From: Doryteuthis pealeii
Lineage: Eukaryota > Mollusca > Cephalopoda > Myopsida > Loliginidae
Assembly: GCA_023376005.1 (NCBI GenBank)
Contig: CM042151.1
Location: forward strand, 76,543,985 to 76,607,984
Reading direction: 5' to 3'
DNA: 64,000 nt
In this document: one piece after another, positions 9,575 to 21,617 of the stretch
Layout: the number at the start of each line of letters is the position of its first letter
Position numbering within the stretch: the first letter of the stretch is position 1
Program-made: the position numbers and the translations under genes
Notes under the pieces: model-generated
Told to the model about the DNA's origin: nothing
What the model saw: only the letters and a program-made list of their open reading frames with translations
Database searches by the model: none

Positions 9575-9861
9575 TATGCTAATAATAATAATCATAATAA
9601 TAATCATAATAACAATAATTTAATAATAATTGTAATAATAATAGTAATAAACAATAATAATAATACTAATTCAAAATAATAATAATAATAATTATATATG
9701 ATATTTTATAATTTTATAATATAATTATATAATAATAATAATAATAATAATAATTCAAAATAATAATAATTGTATATGATATTTTATAATTTTATAATAT
9801 AATAATAATAATAATAATAATTCAAAATAATAATAATTATATATATTTTATAATTTTATAA

Positions 9862-9904
<43 letters not shown>

Positions 9905-10097
9905 TATATCCAAAATAATAATAATTATATATATTTTATAATTTTATAAAATAATATAATAATAATTCCAAATAATAATAATTATATATATTTTATAATT
10001 TTATAAAATAATAATAATAATAATTCAAATAATAATAATTATATATATTTTATAATTTTATAAAATAATAATAATAATAATAATAATAATATATATA

Positions 10098-10128
<31 letters not shown>

Positions 10129-10925
10129 TATATATATTTTATAATTTTATAAAATAATAATAATAATAATTCAAAATAATAATAATTATATATATTTTAT
10201 AATTTTATAAAATAATAATAATAATTCAAAATAATAATAATATATATTTATATAAAATAATAATAATAATAATTCAAAATAATAATAATTATATATATTT
10301 TATAATTTTATAAAATAATATAATAGTAATAATAATTCAAAATAATGATAATTATATATCTTTTTAATTTTATAAAATAATAATAATAGTAATAATTCAA
10401 AATAATAATAATTTATATATAATTTTATAATATAATAAGAAGAAGAATTCAAAATAATAATAATTATATGTGATATTTTATAATTTATAATATAATAATA
10501 ATAATAAGAATAATAATTCAAAATAATAATAATTATATATGATATTTTATAATTTTATAATATAATAATAATAATAATAAGAATAATAATTCAAATAATA
10601 ATAATTATATATGATATTTTATAATTTTATAATATAATAATAATAATAATATTAATAATGATAATTCAAAATAATAATAATTATATATGATATTTTATAA
10701 TTTTATAATATAATATCATAATAATAATAATTCAAAATAATGATAATTCAAAATAATAATAATTATATATGATATTTTATAATTTTATAATATAATATCA
10801 TAATAATAATAATTCAAAATAATAATAATAATAATTATATATGATATTTTATAATATAATATCATAATAACAATAATTCAAAATTATAATAATATTATAT
10901 ATGATATTTATAATTTTATAATATC

Positions 10926-10957
<32 letters not shown>

Positions 10958-11258
10958 TATAATAATTTTATAATTTTATAATATAATATCACAATAACAA
11001 TAATTCAAAATTATAATAATAATTATATATGATATTTTATAATTTTATAATATCATAATAATAATAATAATAATTCAAAATAATAATAATTATATATGAT
11101 ATTTTATAATTTTATAATATAATATCATAATAATAATTACAATAATAATAACGATTCAAAATAATAATAATAATTATATATAATATTTTATAATTTTATG
11201 ATATCATAATAATAATTATAATAATAATAATTCAAAATAATAATCATAATCATAATCA
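9575..11258. repeat. 1.7-kb AAT-rich compound array
   Basis: (AAT)n blocks alternate with a longer unit containing 'attcaaaataataataatta' and 'gatattttataattttataa'. The unit recurs more than twenty times at roughly 60-90-bp spacing, giving a higher-order tandem structure. The array abuts the LINE relic beginning near 11265. This suggests expansion of the AAT-rich 3' tail of that LINE. Confidence 0.9.
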
Positions 11259-11264
11259 GATAGT

Positions 11265-11650
11265 TTTAAAAGCACTGATCTAGATGGCACCCAGTGTCCA
11301 CACAGTTGCTTAATATAAATTTTTGCTGGTCAGCCAACACTGGTGTGTCCATGTGTATGAGTCCATAGGAAAACATTGCTTATGAGTTTGTCCTTACTTC
11401 ACCAATAGTGTCCAATATGTCTTGCTCATCTTACTTGTATGCTTTGTGAGATGGGAGCTAAGTGGTCATACAACTGCTGTATTGTAGGGTGTTGCTTTTA
11501 GGATTTGTTAGAAACAGCATGCACCATACTTGTATAATTGACATCTACCTTTTCCTCCAAGCTTTTCATTGTAGTCAAAATGGTGCAGTTATACAGTAGT
11601 ACTGACATGACTACAGTTTGGATGAATTCCCATTTTATTTTATCAGAGAG
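11265..11650 (-). pseudogene. LINE relic, same lineage as 55340-55926
   Basis: On the minus strand, sequence equivalent to the HCWRSK / ELISDV / WTPTH region is recognisable from 'gtatgagtccataggaaaac' and 'gcttatgagtttgtccttac'. No long frame remains open. Its 3' end faces the AAT array. Confidence 0.6.
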
Positions 11651-11774
11651 ATCAGATTTCCATATGAACGTTACCCTTGAGTATTAAATAACCCATAAGG
11701 TGTTGGTATGCCAAATATTCACCAATTTAGAGTTGTTCTAATTTTAATATATATTTTTTTTTTTTTATGGGGAA

Positions 11775-12000
11775 GTCCCATGGCATAGTGGATAACGTGC
11801 TAGGGAGTGACATCATAGTAAGCAAGTTCAGACTCCAGTCACTCTATTAAATTCAATTTTAAACTAATACTCTTGGGAAAGGTAGGAATCTCACCAGCTA
11901 TAGGTTTAGTAGTACCACTACTGTTTTTCTACAAGTATGGCTTTGGCATTAAATAACCCATGAAGATTGATGTGCCATTAAACATAAGAGACCAAATCAA
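11775..12000 (+). mobile_element. tRNA-related SINE, third group
   Basis: Box A-like 'tggcatagtggataacg' and box B-like 'aagttcagactcc' head a body containing 'actcttgggaaaggtaggaa' and 'ggcattaaataacccatgaa'. It ends in a 'ccaaatcaaatc' tail. The inverse copy is at 4299-4540, and a 3' fragment lies at 46840-46905. Confidence 0.65.
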
Positions 12001-12059
12001 ATCTTTTCTTTTCATGAAAATTCCGTCGAAATTTGTTGTTACGGGTACATTCATCTGAA

Positions 12060-13085
12060 TAAATTATTTTTGTCCCCCCCCCCCCAAAAAAAAATCAACC
12101 ATTTCTTCAGTATAAGAATAAAATGTTGTACTATTTTCCTATTTGAATTTAATAAATTATAAAAATTACTTTCTTTTGTTTTTCTTGTTTATCTTATGAA
12201 ATTTTATTTTAATATATACCATAACAAATTTAAAAGATGTGTCAACTGCTGTGCTGGTGGAGCTAACAATATACAAATTGAATTATCTCCTGCAGGGGTG
12301 GTGTAAACCCCCCTCCCAGAAAAAAAGTATTATCCTGTGTATAAAATTAAATTGCATCTGATCGTGAGGCTCCAGTTCAGGAGATATACAGAGTATGGAG
12401 TACCGATTCATAGTCAATACTCCCAGGCCCACTGTGACTGTTTTTCTTGTTTATTAATATTATCTCCTGTGGGGGGAAGGGGTAATACCCCTACTCAGAA
12501 AAAAGTGGTGCCCTGGGTATGAAACTAAACTGCATCTGATGGTGAGGCTCCAGTTCTGGAAATATTCTTCAGTATAAGAATAAAATGTTGTACTATTTTC
12601 CTCTTTGAATTTAATAAATTATAAAAATTTACTTTCTTTTGTTTTTCTTGTTTATCTTATGGTATGTATTAAAATAAAATTTCATTACAAATTTCAAAGA
12701 TGTGTCAACTGTTGTGCTGGTGAGGCTTACAAAACACAAACTGAATTATCTCCTGCGGGGGGGGGGGGGGGTGGTGGGAATTCTGGGGTATGGGTTAAGC
12801 CTTTGTTCAAGGCTCCAGCAACGAAAGGGATCGGACGCACAAAAGGTCGCTCTTACTAGAAGTGAAATATAAACAGAAGGCGTAGCAAGGGCTCCGCCCC
12901 TAATACAGTCTTTTATTCTTATCTTGTCGTTGTTTTACTTCTTTAACTCTTAACTCGTCTGCCACATTTGCGGTTAACTCCAGTCAAACCTAGGAGTACT
13001 GCCGCTGTGTTACTTTCTTTATAAACCCACAAAATAGTGTTGTCCTAGGTATGAAACTAAATTGCATCTGATGATGCATCATTAT
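12060..13085. repeat. Diverged direct repeats with a unique insertion
   Basis: A block starting 'ttcagtataagaataaaatg' occurs at 12103 and again at 12566. Each is followed by 'aattatctcctgc(a/g)ggg'. A third partial unit ('gaaactaaattgcatctgat') appears near 13050. Sequence at 12790-13015 ('acaaaaggtcgctcttacta') has no counterpart in the other units and looks inserted. No genes are seen. Confidence 0.55.
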
Positions 13086-14436
13086 TACAAAGAAAAATTT
13101 CAATTTTCTCTTTTCATACGTCACCATTTCCTTAAATGTGATAAACCAAGCAGTCATACTATCAATAATTGTGGTTGGTTGAAAAGAATAATAAATTCGT
13201 CAGAGTGGAGGCATTTTTCTCGATTTGCATAGACGCTACGCTGTGACTTACCGACCCCCCCCCTTCACACACACTTTTTTCTGCTTTTGGAAGTAATGAA
13301 AATTATGAAAGAAACAATATTTACATTTTCGCACCATTAAATCAATTTAACGTCGCCAAAAATAAGTTATGACTAGAGGCTTTTTTTTTTTTTTCAAAAT
13401 TCTATGAAAAATCAATTAATGATCTGATTTTCACGAAATTTCCACAGTTACTTATCTTTTGATGAAAATATGTTTGAAATAGTTTTTTTTCTAAAGTATA
13501 TTGGGGGAAATATTTTTTTACAAGGTCTGCCCCAGACCCTATTTTATTTTATGAAATATTAAAAAATGAACTGACAAAATACAGTTTTTACTTTTTTTCT
13601 ACAAAGATAAGTCTGAATAATTATATCAAAAGATTTTATAAGTTTCAATACATGAGGGTTTTTTTTTTAGTAAAAGAACCATGAATACAGAATTCTGCCA
13701 AAAATATCAATAAAGAAACATACAGACCTTGTTGTAAAAAATGGACTGTTTTACTTATTTTTCAAGATAACGGTGAGTAATTTTTCCCCAATCGGATAAT
13801 TTGATCTTTGAATTAACTGTTTTTCTTTGTAATAACTCTATATGTTTGTCATTTTTTTGCGAGATTTTTAAAAAGTTCAAAAATATGTATGTTTCTTCCT
13901 TCAATATGGTCTAAGCTGATCATGTGACATATTTTGGTGGTACCTATAATATCTAATAGTAGTACTAGCTATATCCAATTCGTCGAAAAATCCGTTTTTT
14001 TTTCAATACAGTTTTGACCCCCTCCCAACGGTTGATTTAGGAATAAATGAATTGATTGAAGGCGTGAATAGAAGAAAAAAAAAATTTATAGAATCTGCTC
14101 AAGTAGTAAATAAGTACTGAAAATTGGAAAACAAAAGGAAAATAAAAACTAAAAAAAAATCATTTTCGGAGATTATTTTTTTTACTCATTTCGATAATTA
14201 TTTAATTGGCTCTTATTCTATAAAAGCAAAAAATATACATCAATATTTGTTCCATTTAAATGTGGGGGGTGGGCTAAATTTCTAACACAGTTTTCAACAA
14301 CAAAAAAAAAAGGCCGATTAATACTAAAGTAAAGTAAATATCAAATAATTTTTTTTTTTTAGAATCTAATAATGACATTTTAAACTTAAGATCATGCTGC
14401 TCATATTTTAAAGGAATTTTATATATTAATTTATTA
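13086..14436. other. AT-rich region with dispersed transposon-related fragments
   Basis: Several phrases here recur in inverse or direct orientation at 39300-42860, for example 'acggtgagtaatttttcccc' (13770 and 41864) and 'gggggaaatattttttta' (13503). This suggests decayed copies of one non-autonomous DNA transposon family. No coding capacity was found. Confidence 0.5.
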
Positions 14437-15497
14437 GGGTGGCCCAAAATTAGCCGAAAATTTGCTTTTGACAAAATGAATTTAGCCCCCCCCCCGAAAA
14501 TAATTTACCAAAAATCAGGGAATTATCAGATTTTAATGAAATTTTCAGTGTTTATTTATCAATGAATGATCTTTATAATGCATTACTTATTTTATTTCAA
14601 AACTTACTCCTTTTTTTCAGGTCACTTAATTTTGACGCCCACCCCCATATTGGTGGCGTAATATTTTTACGAGTTGGTCATTTTCTGTACTAATTATAGT
14701 ATAAATAAACAGATAAAAGACCAAAGTTATAAATAGAAACAAACAAAAAAAATTTACGGTGGATTTTCTATGAGAAAATAAGTACCGAAAATCGAAAAAT
14801 AAAATGTAAAAATATAATAAATAATTAATTTTTTTGAGATTTCTTTTTACTCATTTCGATAATTATTTAATTGGCTATTATTTTATAAAAGAAAAAAATT
14901 ATACATCGATGTTATTTTGGTTAAAAAGGGGAGGGGGTACATTTTCAATAGAGTTTTTCTTCAAAACTTATTACTTTTTGCACCTAAAATAAGGTTTGCC
15001 TTAAATAGATATTTATTTCTAGAATCTAAAAATATAACATTTTAAAATTAACATCAGGCTTTTCATATTTTAAATGAATTTTATATATTAAGTTTTCATA
15101 GCAAAAATACTAAATTAAAGTTTTGAAATAAAATAATTGATGCATTATAAAATTCATTAATTGATAAATCAATACTGAAAATTTCATTAAAATTGGATGA
15201 TTACCTGAAATTTTGGTAATTTTTTTTTTGCAATCGCGAATGTTACATTAAAATTGTAAACAAGCACCTAAAACCATTAAAAATGAGACAGACTGGTGGA
15301 GTGCGTCGAAATTGACCAAAACAAATCGTTTTAAATGTATTAAAAATAAACTGCATGTGTAATGATATTTTTCTTTTTTCAATGATGGTCATTATGTTAC
15401 TACTTATCATTTTAGACAAAAGTTTGACCTTAAATAATAGATTTAATTAATTTTAATTCGTTTTTAAAAACGTAGCAAACGATTTTTTGGGCCACCC
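14437..15497. mobile_element. MITE with TA-flanked inverted termini
   Basis: The left terminus 'gggtggcccaaaat' is inverted at the right terminus 'ttttttgggccaccc', and each end is flanked by TA. A TA duplication and GGGTGGCCC-type ends suggest Tc1/mariner mobilisation, by inference. Internally, segments around 14512-14600 and 15100-15230 are reverse complements ('ttaatgaaattttcagtgtt'). No transposase frame is present, so this is a 1.06-kb non-autonomous element. Confidence 0.65.
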
Positions 15498-16030
15498 TAA
15501 TTCAATTTATCATAGCAGAAATACTTAAATAAAGTTTTGAAATAAAATAACTGATGCATTTTAAAATTCATTAATTGATCAATTAATACTGAAAATTTCA
15601 TTAAAATCAGATAATTTCCTGATTTTTGGTATTTTTTTTTTTTTTTTTTTGCAATCGCAAATATTACAATTTATTTTGTAAACAAACACGGAATTTAAGC
15701 AAAATAGGCGGCCATCTTAATCGAAATTGACCGAAAAAATTGTTTTAAATGTATTAAAAACAAATTACATGTGCAATATGTTTTTTTTTTTTTCTTTTAT
15801 TTACTGATGTTCATTATTTATCTGGTAATTTATGTACTTTGTAATTTACCCATTATCTTACTACTTTTTTACTTAAACAAAAATTTGACCTTAAATAATC
15901 AATTTAATTAATTTTAATTCGTTTTTAAAATTCGTAGCAGCCGATTTTTGGATATAGCACCATTCTTAGAACAGCCTTTCCATAACAGGTACTACCAACC
16001 CCGGAACCTTGTGGTTCCCAGGCGCATGTT
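15498..16030. other. Partial copies of the same DNA-transposon family
   Basis: The section 15505-15950 repeats the right half of the preceding MITE ('actgaaaatttcattaaaat' and 'gttttaaatgtattaaaa') and then stops before the short stretch 'acaggtactaccaaccccgg', which is related to 4660. No gene. Confidence 0.5.
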
Positions 16031-16340
16031 CTATTTTTTAATGTAATATTCTATCAAGTACCAAATAGTTTTATTCTTTCTATCTTTTTTTAATCTTTTT
16101 TTTATCAAACTATAAACATTAAGATTTCTACGAGTTACATTCATACACCCACAAGGACCTTTTCTTTTTAATAAATCAAATCGGGTCACATTCCAGGGTG
16201 CCAACTCGCACACACGCACACACATTTGGTATTGATAAAAAAAACAACTTTATAGGCGTGGTCGTGCTTACATTCGAAAAGCAAACACAGTTTTCCGACG
16301 AACATAGAACTGAACGCATAGCGGTTTTGCTGTAAAGAAG
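16031..16340 (+). promoter_or_regulatory. Upstream region and 5' leader of gene B
   Basis: Directly upstream of the gene B start codon lies a mixed-composition stretch that is less repetitive than its surroundings. A weak TATA-like 'actttataggcgtg' lies at about 16246, some 95 bases before the ATG. The transcription start cannot be fixed from the sequence. Confidence 0.35.
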
Positions 16341-16461
16341 ATGGGGAAATTAAAACGATTAACTATTGAAGTTTTCGAAAATCCTTCACTAATATATTAC
16401 CCGGGCCAGTCTGTAATAGGCACGGTTACAGTTGAGCTGTCAGAAGCTAAAACATTTAGAG
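16341..16461 (+). CDS. Alpha-arrestin (ARRDC) gene B, first coding exon
   Basis: The exon begins with ATG (context aagATGg, favourable) and encodes 40 residues plus one base, followed by a GTAAGT donor. The protein starts MGKLKRLTIEVFENPSLIYY, then PGQSVIGTVTVEL, the standard N-terminal beta strands of the arrestin N domain (x-I-x-x-x-x-Y-x-P-G-x-x-V-x-G-x-V). The split Gly codon is completed by the exon at 45236. Alpha-arrestins act at plasma membrane and endosomes as cargo adaptors for ubiquitin ligases. In gene A the equivalent exon lies before the window. The intron that follows is 28.8 kb and full of retroelements. Confidence 0.9.
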
Positions 16462-17508
16462 GTAAGTGTATATTTTTATACAATACGGAGTTGTAAACTC
16501 ATTACTGTAGTACTCGTGTTATGAACGACTATTTTTAAGACTTATGTTTCATCTAAAAATCAAGGGATCGTTCATTTGCACGAGATATATTTTTGCTATG
16601 TCAAAACTTTATTTTATTTCTAGGTCTGACCTTGCTGTAACTTCGGTCCAAATGTCCCCACGTATGACTAAAACTTTAAAACAAGGACGTCCCATCGTCC
16701 ATTTACAACTGAACAGCGAGTTCGATCTTCGCTGGATTCCCCATATTTGTGTCAAATCCTACAAGTGGTGATCGGTTTGGGTAAATAATTTTAATTCATT
16801 TTATCCTAGACCAAAACACAGGCTATTATTTCGTTATCTTTAAGAAAAACACTCCCGAATTTTTCTTCCCCCCCCCCTTTTCAAATTAACATGAGGTATC
16901 AGCGTCGTACGATTTTTAATCTATTTCGTTCGGTTAAATAAATTTGTTTTTCTTCTGAATGTTTAAATGATTCTTTTTTAATTTGTTTTTAATTTAAATT
17001 CATGGTTAAAAAGTTTTCATTTATTGTTTAAAAAGTTTTAGAATTTTATTATTGAAAAATCAAAAGTTAATTATTCATTGTTAAAGAATGTTCTGTTCAT
17101 TGAGATATATTATATCTCAATGAACATTCTTTGACAAAAGTGCCAAAAATAATCTCAGCATTAGAAATATTTATTGAAAAATGCCCCCCCCCCAACCCCA
17201 CAATTTTATTGTAGAACAAAATTATTTAAGAATTTAGATGAAAAAACAAGTTCATTTTCCACAAAAAAGTAATCAAAGCGAACGAGGCTGAATCCTGCTG
17301 CTAATTTGAACGGAACATTCCTAAAAAAAACTCTGAAAATCTCAGGAGTGCGTATCCTGAAGATAATACTATAATAAACAGTAAACAAAGTTACGTAAAA
17401 ATGATTTTCTCAACTAAAATCATTTTTTAGGTATAAATTAGGTTATGTTGAAACACGTTGTTTTTGACAAATGGGTATGGCTGTTGAGTAAGTTTGTTTG
17501 ATATACGT
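16462..17508. other. Start of gene B intron 1, with a 16-bp hairpin
   Basis: AT-rich intron sequence. A perfect inverted repeat with 16-bp arms and a one-base spacer lies at 17094-17126 ('tgttcattgagatata' and its complement). An open frame at 16544-16771 has an acceptor-like 'atttctag' before it, but neither the frame nor the protein fits the arrestin gene, so I leave it uncalled. Confidence 0.5.
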
Positions 17509-17713
17509 TGAGAGAAATGTTGTAACCTGATAAATAAAGGATTCATTTCCGGACATGTGCACTCATACATAGACTGACGGGCGCCAATCTTTGAAATAAA
17601 AATGCAGTTCTTATCCTGTTACCAGAGTGTGTTGACTTGTTTTTATTCTCGCTTAAAGAACTCACAGTTACCCTTTTTATAAACTGGGATATAAAAAAAG
17701 TCAAACTTTAATA
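17509..17713 (+). repeat. Ty3/Gypsy 5' LTR
   Basis: The 205-bp segment from TGAGAGAAATG to CTTTAATA recurs at 26457-26659 with few differences. It includes AATAAA near 17532. A primer-binding-site-like TTGGCGACGAGCG follows at 17714. No matching target-site duplication is visible outside the two LTRs. Confidence 0.85.
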
Positions 17714-18017
17714 TTGGCGACGAGCGACGAGGAGAAAACAATATAAAAAAATAAATAATAAAAAATAAAAATAAGAAAGATGAATACACAACGCGTGCAA
17801 GAAGAAAAGACACGACACGTGGAGAGAAAGAAAAAGTTTTAAAAAAAGACAGGAACGGAACCAAAAGATAAGTGATATTTTTTCCTTTTATGTGTATTAT
17901 TGCATTATTTCTGTAGTCACTATTGTCTATACTTACATATCTATCAGTGCTGTTAATAAATATTACTCTGTGTCAGTGAAAAGTCCCCGTATTTTGAACG
18001 AAAAAAAAAAATTTATC

Positions 18018-18353
18018 ATGGCTAACACAGGAATAAGCTTACGTCTCGAACCATTTAACACGGACTCAGACAGGACCAATTTAAGTGAAAAATGGAAATC
18101 CTGGCTTGAAGTATTTGAAGTCGAACTTTATTTGCAACGAGTCACAGACGATAATGATAAAATTATTTGCCTAAAAAGATACGCTGGAAAAGAAATAAAA
18201 CTAATAATGAAGTACTTGCCGAACACAGAGCAAAATGGAAAAGAATCTTACGAGGAGGTTAAAAAGAAATTAAACCACCATTTCACACCGAAACAAAATA
18301 AACAACACGCTAGGTTTTTATTCAATAGAATCAATTTCACAATACGACCTTAA
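18018..18353 (+). pseudogene. Ty3/Gypsy gag, 5' part
   Basis: The frame starts at ATG 18018 (MANTGISLRLEPFNTDSDR) and shows a retrotransposon capsid-like segment with WKSWLEVFEVELYL and FTPKQNKQHARFLFNRINF, typical of retrotransposon gag helices. It ends at a premature TAA at 18351, caused by a frame slip of one base. The related frame (YDLKREVKEITK) continues from about 18345. It is therefore inactive as it stands. The leader 17714-18017 contains no other gene. Confidence 0.8.
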
Positions 18354-18360
18354 GCGAGAA

Positions 18361-19662
18361 GTGAAAGAGATTACAAAAACTCATTTAAAAACTATAGACA
18401 ACGAGAACTGGACCGATAGAGTCAATGCTATAGGAAGAAAACGACCAACAGGGCGGACAGAGCTGAAAAAACAAATAAAATGCCGATACTGTGGGGGCCA
18501 ACACAGATTTGATAAAAGACAGAATTGTCCGGCATACGAACAAGTTTGTTACAACTGTGGCAAAATGAACCATTACGGCGGCTGCTGTACCCAACAACAG
18601 AATGCAGTGAACCAAAACGACAGACAACCCTACAGAAAACAAGATAATATTCCTAGAAATATACGGAGGGTTGAAAAGGAGGCAGATACAAGCTCTGAAG
18701 ATGAAGAATTCATTAGAAAAATTAAAATTAAAATTCATAAAATAAAAACCGTAAAACAAAAATATAATAACACAATAGAAATAAGAGTAGGAGAAGTGGA
18801 CACATACTGTGAGCCTGATAGTGGAGCATCCGCGAACATTATGGATGAATACCAATTTAAGGCACTAAAAAGAAGAACAAGCGTGGGTGAATTAAAACCC
18901 AACTATGACCGGGTAAAGACTATTCAGGGAGAATTATCAGTGAAAGGAGAATTCGAAACGATAATTCGTAATAAAAACAGAGGAACTAAGACGAAATTCA
19001 TCGTCATAAGAGGACACATAGATAACCTCCCCTTGATAGGCAGAGATACCCTAATAGAATTAGGTATGATGATACTGGAGCCGAATGGGAACCTAAAAGA
19101 AACCAATGAGCTTCGGATTAAACGTATAAATGGAACAAACGAACCAAAGCAATTAATTGAAGAATATAAAGATGTATTCCAAGGAATGGGAAATATTAAA
19201 GAACCTAAGACTGGAAAAGTAATCGAAGTAGGATTCGAAATGGAAGCTGGAATACAACCTATAGCCCCAAAACCCAGGCACGTACCATACCACTTAGAAA
19301 CCCCACTAAAAAAAGGGATTGAACAAGGAGAAGCGGATGGCATTTTTGAAAAAGTACCCAGAAACGAAGCTATCACGTGGTGTTCACCATTAGTTGTGCA
19401 ACCTAAACCGAGGTATGCGATGAGAGACCGCAACAAACTGGAACCGAACATGATACGAGCTAGCATAGACATGCGGATACCAAATAAATACATAAAAAGA
19501 AGTAGATATGTCCAAGCACCTATCATTGAAGACTTTACATATCACCTAAGGGGGTGCAAAATGTTCAGTAAAATGGACTTAAAAGCAGGGTACCACCAAC
19601 TCTCAATAAACGAGGAAACTCGAAAATTAGCTACATTCAGTACACCTTGGGGAAACTACTGA
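18361..19662 (+). pseudogene. Ty3/Gypsy gag zinc knuckles, protease and reverse transcriptase N-half
   Basis: This long open frame carries two Cys/His zinc knuckles (CRYCGGQH... and CYNCGKMNHYGGCC, near 18481-18590). An aspartic protease active-site motif DSGA follows (near 18816), then RT motifs ending in FSKMDLKAGYHQL (19557-19600) and TPWGNY. A TGA at 19660 interrupts the RT. Domain order gag-PR-RT is normal for Ty3/Gypsy. Codon use is A-rich, as usual for such elements. It lies in sense orientation within gene B intron 1. Confidence 0.85.
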
Positions 19663-20364
19663 CCAAAACGGTTGATATTCGGGGCAAAATCATCACAAGA
19701 TGTATTTGACCAAGTAATGTTCCAAATATTTGGAGACATACCTCTAAGCATGAACCAAAGAGATGACATAATCCTCGGAGGAAAAGATAGAGAAGAACAC
19801 AACAAAACCCTAAGGAAAGTACTCCAAATGGCCAAGGACTACGGAATCAAATTCAGCCGAGAGAAGAGTGAATTTTGTAAAACACAAATCACGTTCTTCG
19901 GTCATTTATTTACACCAGAAGGGCTAAAACCAGACCCTAGGAAAATTGAAGCTGTACTAAACTGCAAGGAACCAAAATCCAAAGAAGAAGTTAGAAGCTT
20001 TCTGGGAATGACAGGCTACCTAGACAACTTTATAAGGAACTATGCAACACTTAGTGCACCACTGACGAACTTAACAAGGAATAAAACAAAATTCAAATGG
20101 AACAATGAAGAAAAGGAAGCATTTGAAAAACTGAAATCTGCAGTAACCAGCCCTGAAACAATAGCATATTTCGACCCAAACAAACAGACTACACTTAGAA
20201 CAGAAGCGAGCTTCCATGAAGGACTGAGTGCTGCGTTGTTCCAGAAAGGACCACTCGGACAGCAACCGATACACTTCATCAGCAGAAGACTATCGGACAC
20301 AGAAAAGAGATACAGCCAAACAGAAAAAGATGCACTAGCTGTAAAATGGGCAGAAATTATCTGA
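19663..20364 (+). pseudogene. Ty3/Gypsy reverse transcriptase C-half and RNase H
   Basis: The frame continues the RT after the stop. The catalytic region reads QRDDIILGG in place of the usual Y/F/S-x-DD, so the two Asp residues survive while the residue two before them is unusual. EEVRSFLGMTGY and the RNase H start (FDPNKQTTLRTEAS, where Asp is usual in place of Glu) follow, then FISRRLSDTEKRYSQTEKDA. A stop at 20362 breaks the RNase H region. The ISDD-like context resembles the group often annotated as K02A2.6-like, by family knowledge. Confidence 0.8.
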
Positions 20365-20956
20365 TAGGAGCACCTAAATTCGTTATAATAACAGCCCACA
20401 ACCCCTAATCCCAATGTTTAATAAAGCCCAACACAGACTCCCACCACGCATAGAAAAATGGATTATGGAAATAACGGACTTCGACTTTGAACTTAAGTAC
20501 GAACCAGGAAGAAATGAACTGGATCCATTAGACTATATATCAAGACACCCTATATCAGAAAACTGTGGAGACAACACGGAAAAAATAATAAACCACATTT
20601 TACACAAAGAAAATGCTGAAACTTTAGATAGAATAAGGACAGAGACAAAGAAAGATGATACACTAACAAGATTGACATCATACATTACCAACAACGACTG
20701 GATCAAAGCCGAAAAGGACCTAGAAATGTTACCATACAAACATATAAATGAAGAAATCAGCATAATAGAAGGAATAGTCTACAGGGGAGATAAAATAATT
20801 ATCCCAAAATCTCTTCAAAGAAAAATAGCAAAAATAGGACACTACTTAGGACACCTGGGAAGGACGAAAACCAAACAACCATTAAAAGGAAGATATTGGT
20901 TTCCTAAAATGAACAACATGATTGATAGAGTCATAGACCAATGCTATGAATGCTAA
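20365..20956 (+). pseudogene. Ty3/Gypsy RNase H C-terminus and integrase zinc-binding domain
   Basis: After a frame slip the polyprotein continues with FDFELKYEPGRNELDPLDYI (the end of RNase H). The integrase HHCC domain follows (GHYLGHLGRTKTK ... ID-x-CYEC). A TAA follows the last Cys at 20954. Confidence 0.8.
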
Positions 20957-21617
20957 GTAGTAGCAAGTGATCCACGACCAGAACCAATAAAACCCACTAT
21001 CATACCCAAGAGAAGCTGGGAGGTAGTAAACCTAGATTTTGGAGGCCATACCCAGACGGGCATTACAACCTTGTTATGGTAGACCAGAGATCAAGATATC
21101 CAGTAGTGGAAGAGGTACAAAACACATCTTTCAAACAGACAAGAATCAAACTAAAAGAAATATTCGCAACCTACGGGACCCCTAGAAAAATATTAACGGA
21201 TAACGGACCACCTTTCCAATCAAAAGAATTCTCAGAATTCGCTGAAGAAGAAGGATTTTATCATCACAGGATAACCCCACTACATCCTCAAGCAAATGGC
21301 GTAGTAGAATCATTTATGAGAATGGTAAATAAAGCAGAACAAATCGCTAACCTACAAAACAAAGACAAGATAGAAAGAAGAATCAACATAATAGAAATGC
21401 TAACAGCATACAGAGCTACACCACACCCAGCAACAGGTATAGAACCTTATAAAGCTATGGAAGGTAGAGAAATTAGAATAAAGTTAGATTATAACAAACC
21501 TAACAAAATTGAAACAAAAAAGAAAGAGACAAACGAGATAATAGAACATAATGATGAAAAATACAAAAATAAATTCAATGCAAACAGAAGGACTAAAGAA
21601 AGAAAATTCATACCTGG
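20957..21617 (+). pseudogene. Ty3/Gypsy integrase catalytic core, cut by another LTR element
   Basis: After another frame slip, the DDE integrase core is recognisable. The first Asp lies in VNLDF (near 21030), the second in ILTDNGPPFQSKEF (near 21195), and the Glu in NGVVESF (near 21300). The frame runs to the CTGG at 21614-21617, where the RT-less LTR element begins. The integrase resumes after 25950 in the same frame, so the insertion is simple and recent relative to the gypsy copy. Confidence 0.85.

Noticed and set aside
9414..9623. Small gene
   Set aside because: No recognisable family, no splice sites, and the end runs into the AAT array; kept only as an unassigned open frame.
16544..16771. 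Possible alternative second exon of gene B with an acceptor-like ATTTCTAG
   Set aside because: Joined in phase to exon 1 it reaches a stop within a few codons, and the open frame has no arrestin resemblance.
18385..20763. Minus-strand frames of up to 200 codons opposite the gypsy pol
   Set aside because: They are shadows of the plus-strand polyprotein, whose domains are clear.
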